NCBI RefSeq assembly: GCF_000499845.2
Contig: NC_023755.2
Location: forward strand, 28,714,217-28,778,216
DNA: 64,000 nucleotides
Reading direction: 5' to 3'
From: Phaseolus vulgaris
Lineage: Eukaryota > Streptophyta > Magnoliopsida > Fabales > Fabaceae
The position numbers were made by a program, and so were the translations under genes. The notes beneath the pieces are model-generated. The model ran no database searches. It was not told the origin of the DNA and was given only the letters and a program-made list of their open reading frames with translations. The first letter of the stretch is position 1. Each line of letters starts with the position of its first letter. Positions 55,501 to 64,000 of the stretch are shown one piece after another.

Positions 55501-56233
55501 AGCTTGGGGCGTGGAATAATGGGTTATGGGTTTGGACATTCGCCTGGAGAAGGAGTCTTTTTGAATGGGAGAAGCAATTGGAGTACCAGTTCTCACAGGT
55601 AGTCCAAGGTGTGTGTTTTGACTTGGAAAATGAGGATAGCTGGGTTTGGAAGGATGGGGAGGTGTTATCATATACGGTTATTTTTGCCTATAATCGGCTT
55701 AGGAGGGGCCGAGAAGGGGAGAATGCCATCGTGTTTAAACAGCTTTGGAGATGTAAAGCCCTGCCTTCTACACTTGTTACTGCTTGGAGGGTGTTGGAAA
55801 ATAAGCTAGCTACTAGGGTTAACTTGGAAAAACGTGTGATTGCGGTTGAAAGTCCTTTATGTAGTCTTTGTAGGGTGGAGGTGGAATCAAATAGCCATTT
55901 GTTTGGCTAGTGTGGAGTCGTTGTTTTGCATGGCTTGGAGTTCAGTTTGTGTCCCATAATGATCCACTGCTAAATTTTTCTCAGTTTAGATTGTGTAATG
56001 CGTTTGCTTTAGCAAATGAGATGTGGGGAGTGATTTGGACTGCACTGGTAAGTGAGTTGTGGAAGCATAGAAACAACGTAATCTTTAATGGGGGAGTTGT
56101 CGATGGTTTAGAAGTGGTTGCCTTGGTTCAAGTGAAGGCTTGGTCTTGGATTACGTCCAAGTCTCTCTCTGGTTTATTCTCCTTTTTCGAGTGGTGTCTC
56201 GAACCTTTGGTCTGTATGACGAGGGTTTCTTGA
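52574..56233 (+). pseudogene. LINE ORF2 (endonuclease, reverse transcriptase, zf-RVT)
   Basis: The endonuclease start MKIISINIRGIGGNIKRNYL is followed by an internal deletion around CGSNEVDWVENAASNN. The DFNSIRRKEER and FTWYKPNGLVKSRIDRFLVS blocks follow. RT: SPGLNGFNIGFIKFCWDF, FRPISPVGCLYKIISKAL, AFLKGRGLLDSMLVANE, GLRKGELLAPFLF and the catalytic LQYADDTIFFCK. One base is missing in the first RT aspartate block at about 54335 (FEKA then a stop). The C-terminus has RLQRDFLWGW, a zf-RVT block (LWRCKALPSTLVTAWRVL, CSLCRVEVESNSHLF) and WKHRNNVIFNGG. At least six frame changes or stops occur. Confidence 0.88.
53004..53102 (+). repeat. Small local duplication in the LINE endonuclease
   Basis: TCCGAGTATAGTAGGGAAATAA occurs at about 53007 and 53082, and TTTACTTGGTAT occurs at about 53067 and 53120. 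The second insertion of the first motif breaks the endonuclease frame. Confidence 0.7.
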
Positions 56234-56434
56234 TTTATCTTTTAGCTCAGATGTCTGTTTTTAGGGTGTTTATTTTTGGGTTAAGTTAGGGATGTTTTGT
56301 ATTTCTAGACGTCCAACGGTGCGAGTGTTGAGATGGAGTGTCTTAGGTATTTTATTTTATATAAAGGTTGAACCACCTCTGAAGTGGTTTACATTTATTT
56401 ATTTTTTATTGCCGATAAAAAAAATGTTAAAAAC

Positions 56435-58284
56435 TGAAATAAAATATAAAAAAAATAAGTTCTTAACGTTTAAAATACATATAAAGTTTAAACAAAATAT
56501 AAAAATTGTACTTAAATTGAAATTTCAAAAACATCAATATTTCCTAATTATAACAATTTTATATATAAAATAACCTATATTTTCGGGGGGTTTTAAACTA
56601 AATTTATTATATTAATTTTTAAACAATTTTTTTATTAAATTTGACCGGTTTGATACTAATTTTATTGATTTAATACAAATTTTACATCACCATTTTAGAC
56701 CACAACCAACGCATGGTTTGAAGTATACTTTCATGTTGTCCTTTATTACCTCTCTTTTTGGGCTGTTTCGATCTGCACCTTCATAATTTCTTTGGGCACC
56801 TTCACAAGTCAGGCAAAAAATAATTTTGTCCTTAGAAATACATTTTGGATTTTAATTTTTTCTATTTACACCTCCTAGATTGCATTCCGAAAAAATACCA
56901 TCCAGATTTTTTTAAAAAAATATACATTCCAGATTACATAATCCAGAAAATATTTCAAATCCATAAATATTTTTCAGATTCTATAATTTGAAAAATACTT
57001 TTTAGATTATATAATTCAAAATACCTTCTAGATTCTTTTTAGACAAGAATTGACAGTTTTCTGTGGACCTTTTTTGTTAGGACAAAGATTGAAAGCTTCT
57101 CGTAAATGCTTCTTATATTAGGTGTCACCTTTGTAAGAATTTGGGACACTATCACATTATATAAAAAAATCTGTGTATTTAACAAACCAAATGAGCTCAA
57201 TCAGGGAATAATGTACATTATTCTGTAATATTATGATGGTTTATGGATAGCAAAAATTGTTATAGTAGAACAATAGAGTCTGCAAAACAGAATTGGAAAT
57301 GCAGCATTACTCGATCCTATAGGCAACAGATCTGAGTCAGGGAAGAAGTTAGAATGACGGATAGACAAAGAAATACTCTCGTTACACAGTCTTTCTATAA
57401 GACATTATTTATTTGCTCAATGAGTTTATATCTATTTCACAAGCTTTTAGTTTTTCCTCTGTTGAACAATGGAGCTTTTCCTTTGATTCAACCGAACTTG
57501 TTAAAGAGACGGCTTTATGCCCATGTTTATCATTTTTCACTAGATTATAAATACATTTTTTTTCAATTGTCTAGAATACAAACACATAAAAGTAGAAAGG
57601 ATGGTTGTTTCATGTACCTTGTTTCCCATATGCAATAACAAAGTACAACAAATACAAGGTTGTACAGAACAACTCTATTTTCATATACAATCTCACTTCT
57701 TTTGGATACACAAGAAAAAGAAAAATCAAATTGATTTCACATACAACAGTTGCTCAGGGGTTTTGATGGTTGGATCTTTGAATCCGTTTTTTCAATTCTG
57801 TAAATTCCTAATGTTCTCCATTATTACCCCCCCAGGGAACAAAGATGGTAGGATGGCGAATGCCACAAGTGTATCATACAATACATTACAAAAATCAGTG
57901 AATATTTGGATGTATTTGGTGCTAGTGTTTCTTGGCCTGCAGCAATTACAAAATTACTTGAATAGTCAGGAGATAAATAAACAAGATTATGTTGGAAAAC
58001 ACATACCAAAAAATAAAGAAAATATGGTTAAAGATCAGTGTCTAGAATTAGGATTGAAGATTTACACATCCAGTCCAATGTGTCGGAGATTATGATGGGG
58101 AGTCAATAACTGATTTAATGCATTAAGCAAAAATAAATAAAAAACTGTAGAGAGAGTTGATGGCAATTGATATTCACATTTAGCAGTATTGTATTTCCTG
58201 CGATGAAGTTTTCATTTCCTCCTATAATAATAAGGAAACTCTAAGGTATGAAAAGTAAGGAAGAGTTGCAAAGAAAAACATTAC
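56435..58284. other. AT-rich spacer between the LINE and the TBC gene
   Basis: No gene recognised. 56850-57045 holds degenerate palindromic repeats around CCAGATT/AATCCAG (for example ATTCCAGATTACATAATCC). The terminal exon and 3' UTR of the minus-strand TBC gene should lie in the right part (about 57100-58280), but I could not identify the exon. Confidence 0.45.
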
Positions 58285-61200
58285 CTTTTTTAAATATTTC
58301 TTGTGAAGTTTCATAGCCCCACTGCAAGCTTTTTTGGCATCTAGATTCCCAGTTATGTCATTCAAAATCTGAGAATAATTACATCAAAGGAGTAAAAGCA
58401 AGTTAGTCTATACAAGAAAAATAATACTCCCTCCCTTCTTACATATAATACTCAATTACTTATTCATCAAGATTTAAAAAGTGGTTAATTTCATTGATAA
58501 TAATAAACATCTTCAATGTATTTTTCTTTTCAAAAATACCCTAGTCATTACCATTCTTCCCTCCCTTCTAATTGTTTGTCCATATAACTTCTCTCTTTTA
58601 ATTAGAGGTATTTTTGTCTTAAAATAAATTAATGAAATGGATATTATGAATTGCGTCTTATAAAAAGGAGTAAGTGTGTTGACTTTAATAATAATCACCT
58701 TAAAAGTTATTCCAAGAATTATTTCTTAGTTAATATATTAAACTTTTGTATTCAGAATCATACCGAATTCTAGAGCAATAAAGTAAAGCAAAATTTCTTA
58801 AAGAGAATAGTTTAATTTATATACGTTGTCAATATAAAACTTTTTTACATAGATTTTCAATAGGAATTCACCCTATCAATACTCTTTTCTTAGTAAATGG
58901 GCTATGTCTAACTCAACCTCATAATAGCTTATATGGTGAGATTTACACTCCAGTTATATACTATAATTTAATTTTTTTTCTTTAGTCAACGTGGACTCTT
59001 CAACACATCTCCTCACATTTAGAGTTGAACATCTTGATCGTGGAACTAAGGAGGAATCCAATAACAAATGACATGTTAGACCCAACAAACTTTATTACCA
59101 TCTCACTAAGTGAGTTATGTTATGCGTGACGCAACCTCAATCAACTTGTATAGTAAGGTTTTGCATTCCACTTATATAGTATAATTTTGCCTTATCTCTA
59201 ATTGATGGAATTCTCCAACACACATTGTATTAATGAGTAATTATATCCAAGGTTAGTGTAAATTATGTTCACATAGATATCCGATCAAATTTAATCATTT
59301 TACTACATTATCATATTTATTAATAGTGACAATGAGGCAAATTCTAATTCCAAATCTATGTGAAATGTTTTACAATGAATATAAATTAATTTCACAAATG
59401 AATAAGGTGAATTAGATGCTATGTATCAATGTTTTATTTTGATAACTAATGTAAATTCTATTTTAAAGAACAAAAGTGCTTAAGTTTTTACACACACACA
59501 CACACATGTTAACATGAATTTTATAATTACAATATTAAAATTTCTGATTAAAAACTACTATTAATATTTTATGTAAGTAAATAATTAATATTACCAACAC
59601 ACGTCAACATTTTCTGTTAGAAATGAGAAAAAATATTAAAAAGAGTGGACTAAAATTATTTAATTTTATAAGACTAAATGATTAAATTTGCAATTAAAAC
59701 ATAGGGAAAAATGTTTTTCAATGATTTTAATATATATAGTTTCTATCCATGTGATTGCTCCATCTAATTCAATGCAAAGTTAGATGTGGCAAGACTAACC
59801 TTGACAACATCATCCAAACCCCGTGCTTCTTGGAGTAGTTTTGCACTTTTATCTTTCAATACACTAGCAACAAGGAAAACAGACATAGGAAGAGGGGCTT
59901 CAGAAGCATTCTTTGATCCACTCTTCAAAAATTCTCTCTCATACTTTCCACATTGACGTATTGATTTTGATTTCCCTTTTGAGCCCACAGCTTGTCCAGT
60001 AGCTGATTCAGGCATTTCATACATCAAGAACAAATCAGGATCATATTCCAAGGCCCACATCATCTGTTCAAATTTTCAAATTTTAAGTCATTACTTACTC
60101 ATCTCAATGCATACACGCAAAGGAAACATTAATGTAACATATCAGATCATGCTTAGGTACTTCTGTTATATTCACAAACCAAACTTAAGCTTCCTTGTTT
60201 CAATAAATGTAACATAATATATCACAAAGCACAAAAGAAGCCAAGCATACCTCCCAAAGAAACAACGAATCACAAAAAGAGAATTCTCGACGAAACAAAA
60301 CCATTAGCATTCGAAAAGCAAACAGATAGTCACCTCCACCAAGATGCTCTGTCCTCCAAAATCAAAAGACAGCACATTATTAGTACATTCTGTTTGTCTA
60401 ACATTAGTTGAGAGCAGTGCAGTTAAACTTAATTGAACAAAGGAGATTTATTCAACAACTTTGAATGACAATACAAGAACTGATCATAACAAATAATTTT
60501 CTTGCAATCTTAATTTCTTAAAAACAAAGATCACATAAAAACAATATAGTTAAAGTTAAAAAGCCTTCTTTGACCATATAACTAAAATACAAAAGAATAT
60601 ATGCAAGAAAATACCTAAATGGTTATGAAGTTTTGGATCAATTACTTGAGTAACTGAAGCCAAATCACTTAGTTGTGATGTCACCCCAACAGAGCTCTCG
60701 GTGCATCTAAAATTGCCGCGCTTTACAAATTCAAGAACACAAATAATAAGAAACTGAGATTCAACCTATGAAATACTACCAATAAAAAGTAGTTTTTGTG
60801 TAGCCACAAAGCATTAACCAATCACATGGAATCTTTGTGCACCTACTTCTTTAATAAAATTTTACGCCGCTACTGTCAATGACCAACTCACCAAAAAGTT
60901 TAAGCTGTTGGGTGAATGCTTAAGAATGGTTTATTACATGATTCATCCCTAACCCACCCTCATAGAACAAGATCCCACAGGACTTCAAGAACGTCTAATA
61001 CATGGGGGCCTACCATGTGTTGAAGCTTAAATACCATCCATGCAACCAACTATCCTAAAAGCTTGTGCTGTTAGGTGAAGACTCGAGAATGGTTTCATTA
61101 CATTTACATCTCTATCATGTACAAAATTACAAATACATTGCAATTCTTCTCTTTCAAGTAGTATATCTGCAAACATGGAAGCTCAATTGTAATTTTATTA

Positions 61201-63950
61201 ACGGAAGTACATCTTACAAATTTAGGATAGTTCCAACTGTGCAAGGAAAAGTAAAACTGACATTGGCAAAATTTTGTAACAGAAATATCTAACTAAGTAT
61301 GCATGCACAAGAAAATAGTAAACCAGAGAGTTTTCAACATTACAATGAATGGATTTCTGAAACAGCATAATTTAAACATTAGTGTCAAACCTAGAAGAAC
61401 TTAATCCCAATTTTAACTGGCCTCTATATGCATTGTGCAACTTAAGAAAGATTTAATATATAAAAGTGAACAATAAAGGTGAAAGCAAACTAAAAATATA
61501 ACATTTCCAAGAAAAACCAATAACCAAATACTAGACCCTCCCCCCAATCTTTTCAATAAGTAATAGAATAAAAGAGTGTTGAAGAAAGTTAATAATAAAA
61601 TAGAGTCTACAGGTAAGATGCTTACAAGCCTGCGCATCAAACGCTCAAAGCACCAAAATGCGTCTGCTTCATCATCAAGAAGAATTATCATAGGGGAGCA
61701 TAGGTCACACATTCCTGCCCATAATTGTAAAATGTTAAAACTGGAAACTTAGGATAGTTGTAAATGGTGGTAGCAAATATTTCTTGCTAGATCGCAAGAA
61801 AAATAGAAAATAAACTAATATATAAAGCAGTAGGTCTCATTTATTCATTAAATTCTTTCCATAAACCATGTTGGTGTGTTTTACAGTGAAAATGAAGAGG
61901 TTTTAATTTGACCGACCACTTAAAAACAGTTGGCTAAATACTCAGAGGAAGTGCTAAGCTATTTCAAAAACTTAAAATACACAAACACAGAAATTACCAT
62001 GCATTAAATACTAATTAAATATTCCATGAATGTTGGCCTCCCATTCAGGACCAGCTTTGTTGAGGCTAAAATAATTGTCAACAACTAGTGAATATATCAT
62101 AGAACAGTGCAAGATTGTTACATATTATTATACGAGCATTAAGGTAAGAACTTAGATAGGAATATCTAAATATTAGAAGAGAAATATATGAAGAAAAAAA
62201 TGAAATTGACTTCTCCATAATTTAAAATTAGTTCACCACAAATTAAAAATAAAGAGTTAAAAGGCTATAATGATAAAACTTTTGCAAATTAATTTATGCA
62301 CAAGTTAATTTTAACTTATAGAAAAATCAATTTCATTTTTTTCCATCTTCTGGAAGCTCTTATGTAGAAAATGATCAAAACAGAATGCCAAATATGTATG
62401 ACCCACCTTGACCATAGCCAACGTCTTTATCTATCCAGGCATAAACAGATAGAACATCCCATAATTTTGACAGATTTTCTTGCCTCTCATAAAAAACTAA
62501 TGTCCTATCAGTGCGAACCACATCAAGACCTGAAATGTACGTACAAGAAATGTCATTTGCCGTGTCAATTATAATTTTAGCAATTGGATCTTATATTATT
62601 GCATGAGAAAACTTTCACATAATAGAGTCTACATTCTAACTGTATGCCATGCAAATCAAAATGAATCTGTACAACAAATCATTTCAGGCATAATGGACAT
62701 GAAGAAAATAATTGTGGGGCAGGGTTATGCCTAAAACTTAAAAGTTAAAGATTACATGAAGAAAAATTAGATAAAATATAATAGATGAAATGTAAGTGCA
62801 TTAAGAAATAATTATTTACAAACCTATTTGATGGAGAGTTAACAGCCACTGGACTACTATCTTGTCTGTCACCTTCTTTAAACTATTTGTAGCAACCATT
62901 CTTGAATGATTATTATTATCTTGATTATGTACTGCCAATCCCTTGGCTGTATTTGTTTCTTTCAGAACCAATGGATCTTGAATTGGCAGACCATCTTCAG
63001 TAACAACAGGTGCTGTGACAAATCTACCACTTCCAACAAGAGGAAACAATTGGCGGCATTCTTCTTTAATTGTAGCATATTGCATTCTGATAACATAAAA
63101 AATAAAAGTGATATTGGATCTATTAGATTTGGAATTCAGCAACTGAAGTTTTATACCATAAAAGTACTGATATTATTATTGTCCCAGTATAAAGGACGAG
63201 GAAGAAATTACTCTCACAATTTTTTAAGGCTCATCTCAAGCCTGTGGCTGTGACAGTAATAAGGTTCAAAAGGAGGATTCTTATAAAAAAAGCATTCAAC
63301 AGGAAAACTTGTAACCTTCGGCGATGTCTTATCTGATCTCTTTCCTCAAATGTACTCTTGGGATCATAGCAACCAAGTAGAAATTCCCAAACTTCTCTCC
63401 TAATAGATGGATGGACTCCCTGATTCAAAAAAATTAATAAAGCAACCATCAACCCACAGCAAACGAAAAAGAGGAGGATGATGTTTCACAAAAAGAATGC
63501 ATTGAAAATATGTGGAGAAAGGAATTTAAATTTTATCCCAATCAACATCTTGAAATCTGCAGTTGGCAGTGCTTGGCCAGCTTAATTGATTACTGATAAT
63601 TAGTGGTCTTTACATACTTTAATCTCAGCCATGATAATGGAATCTCATGCTCAAAAGAGAACCAAATTATACCCATATCAAAAGGTTCTGTTAGATTCCA
63701 AGAGAGTTCAACCATACGAAACAGATAACTTATGTTTTCCAGCAAGCTAGAGTTCCACGTTGCACTGACTACACCATTACGGAAAGTAGGAGACAGACTA
63801 AATTCCATATCCTCAAACATATTGAACCAGCATTTTAACTATAAAAACAATTACCCCACGGTAGATTCGGCTTAGAGTCTTGCCTATATCTAGATACCCT
63901 TCTCGAGTAAATGCAGCTTGCCATTTTCTTGCACTTAGTGTTTTACCAGC
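58285..63950 (-). CDS. TBC-domain Rab GTPase-activating protein, 5' and terminal exons missing
   Basis: Nine exons in phase on the minus strand: 63950-63855, 63419-63316, 63086-62824, 62529-62407, 61714-61626, 60720-60615, 60348-60251, 60063-59800 and 58368-58285, about 409 codons. They begin GKTLSARKWQAAFTREG and IYRGGVHPSIRREVWEFLLG. The TBC core includes LTLHQIGLDVVRTDR (arginine finger), YAWIDKDVGYGQGMCDLCSP (glutamine finger), DDEADAFWCFERLMRR and EHLGGGDYLFAFRMLMVLFR. The last exons read WALEYDPDLFLMYE and ILNDITGNLDAKKAC. This is the plant TBC1D15/GYP-type family that turns off Rab/Ypt GTPases in membrane traffic. The first exon lies beyond 64000 and the last one or two exons to the left of 58285 are unresolved. 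Arg and Gln fingers are present, so it should be active. Confidence 0.9.
58427..58670. repeat. Stowaway-like MITE in a TBC gene intron
   Basis: TA duplications at 58425-58426 and 58671-58672. The left end is CTCCCTCCCTTC; the right end, AAAAAGGAG, matches it only at GGAG. Internal AT-rich, non-coding. It lies in the intron between the last two visible exons. Confidence 0.55.
58895..59225. repeat. Legume-type dispersed repeat, two diverged units, in a TBC gene intron
   Basis: Two tandem diverged units share AACCTCA, AGCTTATATGGTGAG/ACTTGTATAGTAAGG, ACTCCAGTTATATA/ATTCCACTTATATA and CAACACA. It is related to 27790-27910 in gypsy-B. It lies between the last two visible TBC exons. Confidence 0.5.
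59491..59506. repeat. (CA)n microsatellite
   Basis: About eight CA units in an intron of the TBC gene. Confidence 0.9.
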
Positions 63951-64000
63951 CTGGACCACATAACAAGAAGAGGTTAAAAATAATTGCACATTGTATGAGA

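Larger units (their letters stand above)
50126..56423 (+). mobile_element. Full-length L1-type LINE, dead
   Basis: Starts GGAAGAGTAG right after ATGTTAAAAAC (50115-50125) and ends GCCGATAAAAAAA right before a second ATGTTAAAAAC (56424-56434). It therefore has an 11-bp target duplication, a short A tail and a complete 5' end. Two coding regions follow the plant L1 layout: ORF1 (RNA-binding, DUF4283-like) and ORF2 (endonuclease, RT, zinc-finger RVT domain, RNase H-like tail). Numerous frameshifts make it inactive. Confidence 0.9.

Noticed and set aside
57354..58095. Open frames on the plus strand (57354-57638 and 57601-58095)
   Set aside because: Low-complexity hydrophobic and Asn/Gln-rich translations with no recognisable domain, in the 3' flank of the TBC gene.
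63590..63820. 76-codon minus-strand ORF
   Set aside because: Lies wholly inside an intron of the TBC gene between exons at 63855 and 63419; no similarity to the family.
1..64000. tRNA, rRNA or snoRNA genes
   Set aside because: No cloverleaf with conserved A and B boxes or rRNA core sequence was noticed; the only tRNA-related match is the copia PBS at 27009-27023. A covariance-model scan would be needed to exclude small RNAs.

Overview
The window is plant nuclear DNA: spliced genes with GT-AG introns, AT-rich spacers and a dense nest of LTR and non-LTR retrotransposons. The repeat and gene content most resembles a papilionoid legume (Phaseolus/Vigna/Glycine type), but that assignment is inference. 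Only two ordinary host genes are visible, both on the minus strand: a two-exon COBRA-like GPI-anchored wall protein gene (29330-32392) and the 3' part of a TBC-domain Rab-GAP gene (nine exons between 58285 and 63950, 5' end outside the window). Almost everything else is transposable elements.

Layout. (1) 1-7887: 3' portion of a Tat-like Ty3/gypsy element (plus strand) ending in its 3' LTR, with two antisense genes; a 1.7-kb Sirevirus-like solo LTR sits inside one of them. (2) 7888-22016: an old Ty1/copia element (minus strand, called copia-A) that hosts both the Tat element above and a 10.4-kb gag-only LTR retrotransposon (9268-19666, TSD TCATG) containing duplicated and triplicated gag segments. 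(3) 22017-28841: a decayed Ty3/gypsy element (minus strand, gypsy-B) with a 3.1-kb deletion-derivative Ty1/copia element (24134-27273, copia-C) inserted in its reverse transcriptase. (4) The COBRA-like gene and its AT-rich upstream spacer. (5) 35461-35796: a foldback element. (6) 35882-49958: a complete 14.1-kb Tat-like Ty3/gypsy element on the minus strand with both LTRs, PBS, gag-pol with two RNase H domains, hairpin-rich tandem arrays and two antisense genes on the plus strand. It interrupts the 5' end of (7) a full-length but dead L1-type LINE (50126-56423, 11-bp TSD). (8) The TBC gene, with a MITE and a legume-type repeat in its last visible intron.

How the parts relate. Excising copia-C or the gag-only element and keeping one TSD copy re-joins the reading frame of the older element, so the nest order is readable from the sequence. 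The two Tat-like copies carry the same pair of antisense genes. The two genes are paralogues of each other and share the gypsy-type 'Transposase_28' core, each with a predicted intron at an equivalent position. The upstream gene A is intact in both copies; gene B is broken in both, by different lesions. I consider this antisense two-gene module, together with the 178-bp direct repeat that brackets the 14-kb element, the most interesting content. I see no CRISPR, prokaryotic, rRNA or tRNA feature.
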